Made by a program: the position numbers and the translations under genes | DNA from: Acidobacteriota bacterium | GTDB taxonomy: Bacteria > Acidobacteriota > Terriglobia > Bryobacterales > Bryobacteraceae | Reading direction: 5' to 3' | DNA length: 64,000 bases | NCBI GenBank assembly: GCA_018268935.1 | Contig: JAFDVS010000027.1 | Span: 1 to 64,000 of the forward strand | The notes under the pieces: model-generated | Seen by the model: only the letters and a program-made list of their open reading frames with translations | The model's database searches: none | Told to the model about the DNA's origin: nothing | Shown: positions 27,182 through 35,199 of the stretch, piece after piece | Layout of the letters: the number at the start of each line of letters is the position of its first letter | How positions within the stretch are numbered: the stretch's first letter is position 1

Positions 27182-28276
27182 TTGGCCAGTTACCGCAGTC
27201 TGCGCGATTTCGATTGGACGCTGTGGGGCGTCACCCTCGTCATTTGCGCCCTCGGCGTACTGGAAATCTACAGCGCCACCCGAGACAGCATTTGGAAGGG
27301 CGTGTGGAGCAAGCAGATTCTGTGCATCGCCCTGGGCATGGTCCTCGCCTGGCTTATCAGCCGCATTGATTATCACACCCTGCTCGGGCACGTTCCATGG
27401 ATGTATGCGGTCACCGTCGGATTGCTGGCCGTTACGTTTTTGTTGGGCGTAACCATTTTCGGTTCGCGGCGTTGGATTCCGCTGGCGTTCGGGTTCCGAT
27501 TGCAGGTATCGGAATTCGCTAAACTGGTCATAGTTTTGCTGGTCGCCCGGTATTTGTCGGCGATCCGGAATGACCGCATGGAGTTGAGGGATTTGCTCAA
27601 GCTGTGCGGCCTGGTGGCGTTACCCATGCTGATGGTGATGAAGCAACCGGATCTGGGAACGTCACTGACCTACATGCCGATTCTGGCGGTAGGGATTTTT
27701 CTGGTGGGCTTGCGCTGGCAGTATTGGGCGGCAATCCTTGCGATCGGGTTGTTACTGGTTCCGGTTGGTTGGTACTTTTACCTGAAGGATTATCAGAAGG
27801 AACGGCTGGCGACCTTCGTGGACCCGGAAAGGGATCCGAAGGGCAGCGGCTATCAGGTGATACAATCCAAGATCGCCGTGGGCTCCGGCGGCCTCTGGGG
27901 CCGGGGAGTGACGAAGGGCTCGCAGACGCAGTTGCGGTTCTTACCGGTGCCGCACACGGATTTTATTATGGCGGCGTTTGCCGAGGAACACGGCTTCGTC
28001 GGGATTGTTGTAGTCTTAGGTTTGTACTTGCTGTTGCTGATGCAGATTGTTCAGAACGCGCAACAGGCCCCGGACAAAGCGGGGATCTACATCTGCATGG
28101 GTATCGGCACGATGTTATTGTTTCACCTGTTGGTGAACGTCGGCATGGTGATTGGCCGCATGCCGGTTACAGGTATTCCGCTGCCGTTGATGAGCTACGG
28201 CGGCTCCAGCATTCTGACCACGTTCATGATGCTGGGTCTGGTGAACAACGTCCGTCTAAGGCGTTTCGTGAATTAG
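27182..28276 (+). CDS. rodA: Peptidoglycan glycosyltransferase RodA (SEDS family)
   Basis: A 364-residue SEDS protein with about ten membrane helices. Signatures include WIPLAFGFRLQVSEFAKL, the MKQPDLGTSL loop with the essential Asp, FAEEHGFVG and the C-terminal GRMPVTGIPLPLMSYGGSS. The only plausible start is a TTG three bases after the PBP2 stop. It polymerises lipid II glycan strands for rod elongation and closes the mreBCD-mrdA-rodA set. Confidence 0.97.
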   Translation: MASYRSLRDFDWTLWGVTLVICALGVLEIYSATRDSIWKGVWSKQILCIALGMVLAWLISRIDYHTLLGHVPWMYAVTVGLLAVTFLLGVTIFGSRRWIPLAFGFRLQVSEFAKLVIVLLVARYLSAIRNDRMELRDLLKLCGLVALPMLMVMKQPDLGTSLTYMPILAVGIFLVGLRWQYWAAILAIGLLLVPVGWYFYLKDYQKERLATFVDPERDPKGSGYQVIQSKIAVGSGGLWGRGVTKGSQTQLRFLPVPHTDFIMAAFAEEHGFVGIVVVLGLYLLLLMQIVQNAQQAPDKAGIYICMGIGTMLLFHLLVNVGMVIGRMPVTGIPLPLMSYGGSSILTTFMMLGLVNNVRLRRFVN

Positions 28277-28393
28277 AGGGCGGGACGGGGTTTGCCGAGT
28301 GGTTAGGAATCGGGTTGGTTGGTTTTTACCCGGCTGGCGTAAGAGCGCGCTGATGGCGAGGCTCCGCTTCAGTTGGATGAAAAAGATTTTTTG

Positions 28394-28411
28394 GCCGCGG
28401 CTACACGCGGC
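28394..28411 (+). promoter_or_regulatory. Hairpin in the RNase E/G leader
   Basis: GCCGCG and CGCGGC pair perfectly around a 6-base loop in the 210-base space between rodA and the RNase E/G gene. No other convincing gene lies in this space. RNase E is autoregulated through its 5' leader in enteric bacteria, so a structured leader would make sense; here it is only a suggestion. Confidence 0.3.
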
Positions 28412-28486
28412 TTGGAAGACCCGCTCCTGCACATTTGGTGAAGCCTCCCTGTTGGGTTCGTTCCCGCCGTTTGGGAGGACATTCGA

Positions 28487-31327
28487 ATGACGAAGGAACT
28501 GGTGATTGCGCACAATCGCCATGAAACGAAGGTTGCGGTTCTGGAAGACGACCAACTGGTCGAGATCTATTTTCAGCGCGCGCAGGAATATTCCCTTGCC
28601 GGAAGTGTGCACAAAGGCAAAGTAACCCGCGTCTTGCCGGGCATGCAGTCGGCTTTTGTCGACCTTGGCCTGGAGCGCGACACCTTTCTCTATGTGTCGG
28701 ACTTCTTTGAAGAAAGCGACGAATACGAGAAGCTGCCCGTAGCCGACGAGCGCCCGCCGCGCCGGGAGCGCGATCAGGACAGGGATCGGGACCGCGGGCC
28801 GCGTGAGCAGCGCGAACCTCGGGAATTGCGCGAGGCGCGTGAACCCAAACCGATCGAAGAAGCTGCCGAGCCGGCTGCGCTGGAACCGCCGGCGGAAGTA
28901 ACCGCCGAAGCAACGGAGTCCGCCCCGGTGGCGGCTGTGGCTCGCCCCGATGGACGGCCCGAACGCGGAGATCGCGGGGACCGTGGCGATCGCGAACGCG
29001 GAGGCCGAGGCCGCCGTGGTCGCCGCCGCCGTGGCCGCGGGGGCCGCGATGATCGCCCGCCGCGCGAAAGCCGCGATCGCATTCCCGAAAGCAAGTACGC
29101 CGAGCCTTCGGCCGTGGAAGAAGAAGCGGCAGAGGAACCAATGGATGCGGTAGAGTCCATGGAAGACTTTGCTGTGCTCCCCGGCGAATCCCTCGCCAAG
29201 TATTCCCGCGTGAGCGACGACGACGCCGAGCCGGTCGAGGATGAGCTGGAAGAAGAAGCCCCAGCCACCAGCTTGGATGAGGAGCCGGAAGCCGTCGCAT
29301 CCCAGGCCTTCACCGAACCCGAAGTAGAGCCGGAGCCGGTCGCCGAAGCAGTCACCGAGGAAGAGGAAGAAGAGGTGCCTGCTGTCACCGTGGTGGCCAG
29401 CGAACCTCTCGGTGTGGATGAAGTGGCTACCGTCAGCGCCGTGGAAGAGGAAGCCACCGGCCTGACCGAAGAGCAACTGGACGAGATACAGAAGCAGGCC
29501 GAGGCAATTGCTTCCGGCGACGCGGAAGTGGACGAAGACGAGGACGAACCTGCCGCGGAAGTCAGTTCAGTCTCGGTGGTCGAGGAAGTTGCCGAAGAAC
29601 TTGCAGCCGCTGCGGCGGAAGAGCCCGCCGTGGACGCAGTGGAAGACGCCGCCATGGCCGTGGAAGGTTCGGCTGACGCCGAAGGCGAAGACGAAGAACC
29701 TGCTGACTCCGAAGGCGCCGAAGAAGTTGCCGCCGCGCCCGCTGCCGATGCCGGCCCTGACGCCGAAAATGAGCCGGCCCTGGCTTCCATGGGGAGTGTC
29801 GGATCGTCGCACCGCGAACAGACCCAGCGCTTCCTGCGCGGCCGCCGGATGCGCCGCCGCCGCGGTGACAAGCAGGATGCCGGCGTGCGCACCGTAAACC
29901 GCGAAGAGCGCCCCCCGCAAGGCGAGCGCGCTGCTGCGCCGGAACGTCCCAGCCGCCCCGAGCGTGCCGAGCGGCCCGAACGCACCGAGCGCACGGATCG
30001 TCCGGAACGCGCCGAACGCGCCGAACGTACTGAGCGTCCCGAGCGTTCTGAGCGTTCCGAGCGCCCCGAGCGTGGCGCCATGGATCGTGCCGGATCCGAT
30101 CGCCCGCCGCGCGACCGCGCCCCCCAGGCTTCCATCACCGATCTGCTGAGTGAAGGCCAGGAGATTGTCGTTCAGATCGCCAAGGAGCCGATGGGGCAGA
30201 AGGGCGCCCGCATCACTTCGCACATCGCTCTCCCCGGGCGCTTCTGCGTTTACATGCCCACCATCGACCACATGGGGGTGTCGCGCAAGATTGCCTCCGA
30301 TGACGAGCGCCTGCGCTTGCGCCGCATTCTGCAAACGCATCGCCAGGGGCTCCCCGGTGGCTTCATCATCCGCACCGCCGGAGAAGGGAAGTCCGAAGAG
30401 GCGATTGCCCAGGATATCCAGTACCTGTTCCAGTTGTGGCAGGAGATCAAGGCGAAAGCCGAGAAGCTGAAGGCCCCGGCTCTGCTCTATCACGACGTGG
30501 AGATCGTGCAGCGCCTGCTGCGCGATCAACTCACCGACAATTTCAAGGCCATCTGGGTGGACAACGAAGAGCTGTACGAAAGCGTACTGCGCTTTGTCCA
30601 ACGCATGGCGCCGCACCTCGTCAGCCGTGTGAAGCTCTACACACGATCCATCCCCGTCTTCGATGCCTTCAATATCACCGCCGAACTGGAGAAGGCTCTG
30701 CGTCCGAAGGTGTGGCTCAAGTCCGGTGGATACATCGTCATCAACCAGACCGAAGCCCTCGTGGCCGTCGACGTGAACACCGGCAAGTTCGTGGGCAAAT
30801 CGAACCGCCTGGAAGACACCATCGTCAAGACCAACACTGACGCGGTGAAGGAAATCGTGCGCCAGATCCGGTTGCGTGATCTGGGCGGCATCATCGTGGT
30901 CGACTTCATCGACATGGATGAACGCAAGAACCGGCAGAAGGTCATGCAGGCGTTGGAAGAAGCCATGCGTGCCGACCGCGCTCCAAACAAGATTCTGCAG
31001 TTCAACGATTTCGGCCTGGTGGCGATTACACGCAAGCGTGTGAAGCAGTCGCTCGAACGGACGTTGTGCTCGCCGTGTCCCACCTGCGAGGGCTCGGGCT
31101 ACACCAAGAGCGTGCAGACGGTGATCAGCGAGATCCTCATGGAAGCGGGCAAACTGGCGCCGCATATTGAAGGCAAAGAGCTGATGCTGCGTGTGCATCC
31201 GACGGTGGCTGTGACCTTGAAGTCCAAGGACAACGACTACCTGGAGGAGTTGGAAGAGATCTTCGGCCGCCCCGTCCTTGTGACCGGAGACGATTCTATT
31301 CATCCGGAAAAATTCGACTTGGCCTAA
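28487..31327 (+). CDS. rng: Ribonuclease E/G with a large disordered insert in the S1 domain
   Basis: A 946-residue enzyme. Residues 1-75 start the S1 RNA-binding domain (GKVTRVLPGMQSAFVDLG). About 470 residues of low-complexity sequence follow: Arg/Asp/Glu-rich, a Gly-Arg stretch near 160-185, long Glu/Ala tracts, and PER/AER/TER/SER repeats near 490-530. The S1 domain then resumes at SITDLLSEGQEIVVQIAKEP. The catalytic region is intact, with VAVDVNTGKF and VVDFIDMDERKN (two metal-binding Asp), and the Zn-link CPTCEGSG. It cuts single-stranded A/U-rich RNA in mRNA decay and rRNA processing. A GGGAGG ribosome site precedes the ATG. Whether to call it E or G is open. Confidence 0.93.
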   Translation: MTKELVIAHNRHETKVAVLEDDQLVEIYFQRAQEYSLAGSVHKGKVTRVLPGMQSAFVDLGLERDTFLYVSDFFEESDEYEKLPVADERPPRRERDQDRDRDRGPREQREPRELREAREPKPIEEAAEPAALEPPAEVTAEATESAPVAAVARPDGRPERGDRGDRGDRERGGRGRRGRRRRGRGGRDDRPPRESRDRIPESKYAEPSAVEEEAAEEPMDAVESMEDFAVLPGESLAKYSRVSDDDAEPVEDELEEEAPATSLDEEPEAVASQAFTEPEVEPEPVAEAVTEEEEEEVPAVTVVASEPLGVDEVATVSAVEEEATGLTEEQLDEIQKQAEAIASGDAEVDEDEDEPAAEVSSVSVVEEVAEELAAAAAEEPAVDAVEDAAMAVEGSADAEGEDEEPADSEGAEEVAAAPAADAGPDAENEPALASMGSVGSSHREQTQRFLRGRRMRRRRGDKQDAGVRTVNREERPPQGERAAAPERPSRPERAERPERTERTDRPERAERAERTERPERSERSERPERGAMDRAGSDRPPRDRAPQASITDLLSEGQEIVVQIAKEPMGQKGARITSHIALPGRFCVYMPTIDHMGVSRKIASDDERLRLRRILQTHRQGLPGGFIIRTAGEGKSEEAIAQDIQYLFQLWQEIKAKAEKLKAPALLYHDVEIVQRLLRDQLTDNFKAIWVDNEELYESVLRFVQRMAPHLVSRVKLYTRSIPVFDAFNITAELEKALRPKVWLKSGGYIVINQTEALVAVDVNTGKFVGKSNRLEDTIVKTNTDAVKEIVRQIRLRDLGGIIVVDFIDMDERKNRQKVMQALEEAMRADRAPNKILQFNDFGLVAITRKRVKQSLERTLCSPCPTCEGSGYTKSVQTVISEILMEAGKLAPHIEGKELMLRVHPTVAVTLKSKDNDYLEELEEIFGRPVLVTGDDSIHPEKFDLA

Positions 31328-31331
31328 AGTG

Positions 31332-33206
31332 ATGACACGCCGCGAAGCAACGGTGGCGCTGTTGGCGCTGACCGGCTGCGAGAGCAAACCGAAGATGCAG
31401 GAACGCCGCGACCTCCATTCTTTTTCCCGGCCGCATGAAGTGCGGACGAAACATCTCGACCTCGATCTGGAAGCGTCGTTCGACGCCCGTACGCTGAAAG
31501 GATCGGTGACCCACACGCTGGTGCGCACCGATCCTACCGCGCCGCTGGTGCTGGACACGCGCGATCTGACTGTGCAGAAAGTGGAAACGGCGTTGAAGCC
31601 GGAAGGCCCCTACACGCAGGCGAATTTCACGCTCGCGGCGGCGGACCCGATTCTCGGTGCGGCGCTCGCTGTTACGCTCCCCGCCGACGTGACCGCCGTC
31701 CGCGTGCACTACACCACAAGCCCGAAGGCGAGTGGGTTGCAGTGGCTCGATGCATCGCAGACCGCGGGCAAAAAGCGGCCCTTCCTCTATTCGCAATCCC
31801 AGGCCATTCACGCCCGCAGTTGGATCCCCGTGCAGGATACACCCGGCGTGCGCGCCACTTACCGCGCTCGCATCCGCACGCCGAAAGATCTGATTGCGCT
31901 GATGAGCGCGCGCAGCGATTTCCGCCTCGCCGACCCAAAGGAGCCCCCCTCGGGCGACTACAGTTTCCGCATGCCGTTGGCCATTCCGTCGTATCTGATT
32001 GCGCTCGCTGTCGGCGATTTGGAGTTTCGTTATCTGAGCTCGCGCACCGGCGTGTGGGCCGAGCCATCGGTAGTGGATTCCGCCGCGCGCGAATTCGTTG
32101 ACATGGAGCGCATGATGCAGGCGGCCGAGAAGCTATTCGGCCCCTATGTGTGGCAACGCTACGATGTGCTGGTGCTGCCTCCCAGCTTCCCCTATGGCGG
32201 CATGGAGAATCCGCTGATGACGTTCGCCACGCCCACGCTGCTGGCCGGGGATAAGAGTCTGGTGGCGGTGGTGGCCCACGAGATGGCGCATTCCTGGTCA
32301 GGCAATCTGGTGACGAATGCCACCTGGAGCGACTTCTGGTTGAACGAAGGTTTCACCACCTACTGTGAGCGCCGCATTCAGGAAGAAGTGTACGGCGCCG
32401 AGCGGGCGAAGATGGAAGAGGCGTTGGGCTATCAGTCCTTGCTCGAGGAACTGAAGTCGCACGCGCCGATCGACCAGGTGCTGCACATTGATCTGAAGGG
32501 CCGCGATCCGGACGATGGCGCCACCGAGATCCCCTACGAAAAGGGTGCGCTCTTCCTGACTCACATCGAGCATGTGTTTGGGCGCGAGACCTTCGACAAG
32601 TGGCTGCGCGCCTACTTCGCCAATTTCCAATTCCAGAGCATCACCACGGCCGAGTTCCGTTCGTACTTGCGCAATGATCTGCTGGCCTATGACGCTGCCC
32701 GAGCGGCGAAGATTCCGTTGGAGGAGTGGTTGACCAAACCGGGCTTGCCGGAGAGTGCTCCTAAGCCATCTTCGGATGCTTTCACCGCGGTGGAAGCGAT
32801 GGCAAAGGAGTGGCTGGCGCGTGATGCCTCGGATGCAAAGGCGAAGACGAAGGATTGGAACACGCAGCAATGGCTGCATTTTCTCCGAGCGCTGACGGAT
32901 GGCGCGGATGCGGCAAAGATGGCCCAGTTGGACCGTGCCTTTGGATTCACCAAGTCTGGCAATGCGGAGATTGAATTCCAGTGGCTGCGCATGTCGATTC
33001 GTCATGCGTATGCGCCGGCCATGCCGCGGCTCGAAGAATTCCTCGTCAGCGTAGGCCGCCGGAAGTTCGTCCGGCCCTTGTTTGAAGAGATGTTGAAGAC
33101 TCCCGACGGCCGCCAGCGCGCCGAGGCGATTTACGCCAAAGCACGGCCAGGGTATCATCCGATTACAGCCTCCACGGTGGATGAAATGATGGCGAAAAAG
33201 CGGTAG
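31332..33206 (+). CDS. M1 family metallo-aminopeptidase, probable lipoprotein
   Basis: A 624-residue gluzincin. The exopeptidase motif GGMEN (about 289-293) precedes HEMAH (about 316-320), with the third zinc ligand in WLNEGFTTYCE. This is the order of leukotriene-A4-hydrolase/aminopeptidase N enzymes, which release N-terminal residues. The N-terminus TRREATVALLALTGC ends in a lipobox-like Cys, so it is probably membrane-anchored outside the cytoplasm. A GTG directly before the ATG is also in frame. It sits four bases after the RNase gene. Confidence 0.93.
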   Translation: MTRREATVALLALTGCESKPKMQERRDLHSFSRPHEVRTKHLDLDLEASFDARTLKGSVTHTLVRTDPTAPLVLDTRDLTVQKVETALKPEGPYTQANFTLAAADPILGAALAVTLPADVTAVRVHYTTSPKASGLQWLDASQTAGKKRPFLYSQSQAIHARSWIPVQDTPGVRATYRARIRTPKDLIALMSARSDFRLADPKEPPSGDYSFRMPLAIPSYLIALAVGDLEFRYLSSRTGVWAEPSVVDSAAREFVDMERMMQAAEKLFGPYVWQRYDVLVLPPSFPYGGMENPLMTFATPTLLAGDKSLVAVVAHEMAHSWSGNLVTNATWSDFWLNEGFTTYCERRIQEEVYGAERAKMEEALGYQSLLEELKSHAPIDQVLHIDLKGRDPDDGATEIPYEKGALFLTHIEHVFGRETFDKWLRAYFANFQFQSITTAEFRSYLRNDLLAYDAARAAKIPLEEWLTKPGLPESAPKPSSDAFTAVEAMAKEWLARDASDAKAKTKDWNTQQWLHFLRALTDGADAAKMAQLDRAFGFTKSGNAEIEFQWLRMSIRHAYAPAMPRLEEFLVSVGRRKFVRPLFEEMLKTPDGRQRAEAIYAKARPGYHPITASTVDEMMAKKR

Positions 33207-33272
33207 TGAGTGAGGGTGGTGTGGTAGATTAGAAGGAGCCCTCAGCGCTTCCCTTTTGTGTGTTCCCCTTGC

Positions 33273-33362
33273 GGAGAGATGGCCGAGTGGTTGAAGGCGC
33301 ACGCTTGGAAAGCGTGTATACGGGAAACTGTATCGAGGGTTCGAATCCCTCTCTCTCCGCCA
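33273..33362 (+). tRNA. tRNA-Ser (anticodon GGA)
   Basis: A class II cloverleaf: acceptor GGAGAGA pairs with TCTCTCC, the D arm is GGCCGAGTGGTTGAAGGC, the anticodon loop TTGGAAA sits on a CGC/GCG-type stem, a long variable arm follows, and the T arm is GAGGG-TTCGAAT-CCCTC. The anticodon GGA reads UCC/UCU. The 3' CCA is encoded at 33360-33362. Its last 21 bases are repeated 5.2 kb downstream as the border of an integrated element. Confidence 0.96.
33342..33362 (+). repeat. att core, left copy, inside tRNA-Ser 3' end
   Basis: The 21 bases from the T loop through CCA recur exactly at 38591-38611. An integrase gene begins 90 bases away, so this is the left attachment half of an integrative element that preserves the tRNA on insertion. 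Confidence 0.88.
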
Positions 33363-33403
33363 TACTTAAGATCCACCCGCTCAACAACTTACAAGAACCC
33401 GTT

Positions 33404-33418
33404 CGGGTAATGTACCCG
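33404..33418. promoter_or_regulatory. Dyad upstream of the integrase gene
   Basis: CGGGTA and TACCCG form a perfect 6-base inverted repeat around ATG, between the att core and the integrase start. An overlapping ACCCG/CGGGT pair lies just before it. It could be an operator, an integrase arm site or an RNA hairpin; the sequence does not decide. Confidence 0.35.
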
Positions 33419-33452
33419 TAATGTGTCCAAACAGGGCTTATCCTGTTCTTGC

Positions 33453-34595
33453 ATGTTGGAATTGCGGAAACGGCATCAGGAAGGCTGTGCGTTGTTCACT
33501 CCCGCGCGGCCCTTTTCGAAGAACTTGGAGTGCAAGCGATGTGTCTATGTCGCCTATGGGTCCGTCGATGGGAAGAAGATCCGGGAGAGTCTGGACACCA
33601 CGAACAGGGAAGAAGCGCACGACCGACTGTCCGAACGCTGGAAGCAGGCGCGGACAGGAACACCGCCGCCGGTAAATGCGATGAGCGCCCGCGAAGCGGT
33701 GGAAGCCTATCTTGGCGAACTTCGCTCTTCCGGGCGGACGCCGAAGACCATCGCGCGATACGCGGCATCGTGCAACCGGCTGTCGGCGTTTCTTGACGGG
33801 AAAGCGATCACAGACTTAAAGAAAGTGACAAGCGCCGACATGTCGGCCTTCAAGGGAACTTGGGGAAACGAGTTGCAATCGGACACTAGTCGCCAGAAGG
33901 AACAGCAACGGCTGAAGACCTTCTTTCGATGGTGCGGAAACCAGACGCCGCCGTTGATTCTAAGCGACCCGACCAAGGGACTCATGCGCATCAGCGTGGC
34001 GAACGGCAATGTGCGGGAGCGCTTCACAGACGAAGAAATCGACCGAATCTTCGCGTCAATCGACTCCGTTTACCCGGCGAACGCCAAGGGAACCAACGGC
34101 TCCGTCTATCAGACGCGCCCGTTCGTGAGAGCGTTTTTGTTGGTACTCCGCTATACAGCCTTGCGCATCAGCGATGTTACGAATCTTCAGCGTCACCATT
34201 TGGATGGCGACCGCCTGTTCCTTCATACGCTGAAGACCGGACAGCCTGTCTACACAGTCGTGCCAAGCGTGGTATCCGACGCGCTTCGGGAAATTGACCG
34301 TAATGGAGAGTTCTATTTCTATCCGGGGAATCCCGGCACCTTTGACACTTGGCGGAAGAAGTGGTCGGATATCCTGAAGCCGGTCTATAGGAAAGCCAAG
34401 GTGCGCTACACCAGCCACGCATGGCGCGACACCTTGGTCTTCAAGCTATTGCGGAAGAAGGTCCGCATTGAACTGATCTCCCGCCTGTTGGGACACGACA
34501 GTATCCAAATCACGTGGGATCACTATTCGGCATGGGTTCCCGAACTCCAAGAGGAATTGGAGATGGCTGTCCGGGAGCACATTCATTCCTGTTAG
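33453..34595 (+). CDS. int: Tyrosine recombinase / integrase of the tRNA-Ser element
   Basis: A 380-residue site-specific recombinase. I use the ATG giving MLELRKRHQEG; a GTG ten codons upstream is possible. The N-terminal region contains a CKRC pair, then a SAM-like arm-binding domain (VEAYLGELRSSGRTPKTIARY). The catalytic part has the Arg in LRYTALRISD, HAWR (about 322), LLGHDS and the nucleophile Tyr in DHYSAW (about 358), so the active site is complete. The gene faces away from the tRNA and ends by overlapping the convergent excisionase-like gene by 4 bases. Confidence 0.93.
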   Translation: MLELRKRHQEGCALFTPARPFSKNLECKRCVYVAYGSVDGKKIRESLDTTNREEAHDRLSERWKQARTGTPPPVNAMSAREAVEAYLGELRSSGRTPKTIARYAASCNRLSAFLDGKAITDLKKVTSADMSAFKGTWGNELQSDTSRQKEQQRLKTFFRWCGNQTPPLILSDPTKGLMRISVANGNVRERFTDEEIDRIFASIDSVYPANAKGTNGSVYQTRPFVRAFLLVLRYTALRISDVTNLQRHHLDGDRLFLHTLKTGQPVYTVVPSVVSDALREIDRNGEFYFYPGNPGTFDTWRKKWSDILKPVYRKAKVRYTSHAWRDTLVFKLLRKKVRIELISRLLGHDSIQITWDHYSAWVPELQEELEMAVREHIHSC

Positions 34596-34981
34596 TTCGG
34601 CTTCAGACGTTCCAGAAGACGATGAACTGATGCGTGCGGGATCAACGGAATGCGCTTCAGCCGAACGCCGGGCTTCTTCTCTCCGATGTACCGGACATCG
34701 GGATCATCCTTCAGCAGGCGCATCAACGTCCGATAGCTGACCGGCAAGATGCTCAACACCGTGTTCGCCCGATAATAGGGCGCAATGATCTCAGGCGTGG
34801 ACGATGCCGACGCTGTGCCGCCAGCCAATGCCTGACCCCGATGCCGGGACCGCATCTCCGCACAGCGTTGTTCCAATCGCGCCGCTTTCGATTTCCGATG
34901 CTTCAATGGTTCCTTTCTGTCGCGAACGGGAATGCACGCATCGGAAACCGTGCCCCGTTCCTGTACGACGTTCTTCATCAT
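34592..34981 (-). CDS. Excisionase/AlpA-like DNA-binding protein
   Basis: A 129-residue basic protein. The last 60 residues look like a winged-helix of the excisionase type: IIAPYYRANTVLSILPVSYRTLMR, then KPGVRLKRIPLIPHASVHRLLERL. The N-terminal half is Arg/Lys-rich. I start at the first of two adjacent ATG codons (MMKNVVQERG). Placed beside the integrase and facing it, it likely helps excision or regulates the element, but this is inferred from fold and position. Confidence 0.6.
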   Translation of the reverse strand: MMKNVVQERGTVSDACIPVRDRKEPLKHRKSKAARLEQRCAEMRSRHRGQALAGGTASASSTPEIIAPYYRANTVLSILPVSYRTLMRLLKDDPDVRYIGEKKPGVRLKRIPLIPHASVHRLLERLKPN

Positions 34982-35064
34982 GGTTCGAACGTACCATCGG
35001 TTTCCGCGATGAAAATTTCCCATTGAACAGCCCAACGTAAGTCGTTGATTCGTGGACGGCGATG

Positions 35065-35088
35065 GCAGTCTCGGTGCACCGAGTATGC
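35065..35088. promoter_or_regulatory. Long palindrome between the excisionase-like and Rep genes
   Basis: CTCGGTGCACCGAG (35070-35083) is a perfect 14-base palindrome, and flanking GCA/TGC extend it to 24 bases with two mismatched pairs. It lies in the 218-base gap between two divergent genes. It could be an operator or part of a rolling-circle origin for the Rep protein encoded next to it. Confidence 0.45.
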
Positions 35089-35173
35089 GCCGAATGACGA
35101 TTCAAGATTTCGTGACTCTGAAGCGACGTGATACTGAATGCAGCGGTGAATTACCGCAACTCCGTAAATACGC

Positions 35174-35188
35174 CCCGGCATCGCCGGG
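35174..35188 (+). promoter_or_regulatory. Hairpin just before the Rep gene
   Basis: CCCGGC-ATC-GCCGGG is a 6-base stem with a 3-base loop, ending 11 bases before the Rep start codon and just before its GGAAAGG ribosome site. It could limit translation or form part of a replication origin. Confidence 0.35.
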
Positions 35189-35199
35189 CGGGAAAGGAC

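Noticed and set aside
25256..27391. 711-residue open frame on the minus strand opposite PBP2 and the start of rodA
   Set aside because: It mirrors the strong codon bias of the PBP2 gene and has no domain character; PBP2 motifs on the plus strand are complete.
28294..28304. GCCGAGTGGTT, identical to part of the tRNA-Ser D arm
   Set aside because: No acceptor, anticodon or T arm can be folded around it.
28299..28490. 63-residue frame before the RNase E/G gene, a possible leader peptide
   Set aside because: GTG start without ribosome site, odd Trp/Arg-rich composition; kept only as leader space.
29940..30080. Short tandem repeats that might suggest a CRISPR or satellite
   Set aside because: They are codon-level repeats for PER/AER/TER/SER inside the RNase E/G insert, in frame throughout and without spacers.
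29567..31558. 663-residue minus-strand frame opposite RNase E/G
   Set aside because: It is a shadow of the repeat-rich GC-biased gene; the plus strand carries the catalytic motifs.
33421..33675. 84-residue frame with Cys pairs at the integrase start
   Set aside because: It is an out-of-frame overlap of the integrase N-terminus, which has family character in its own frame.
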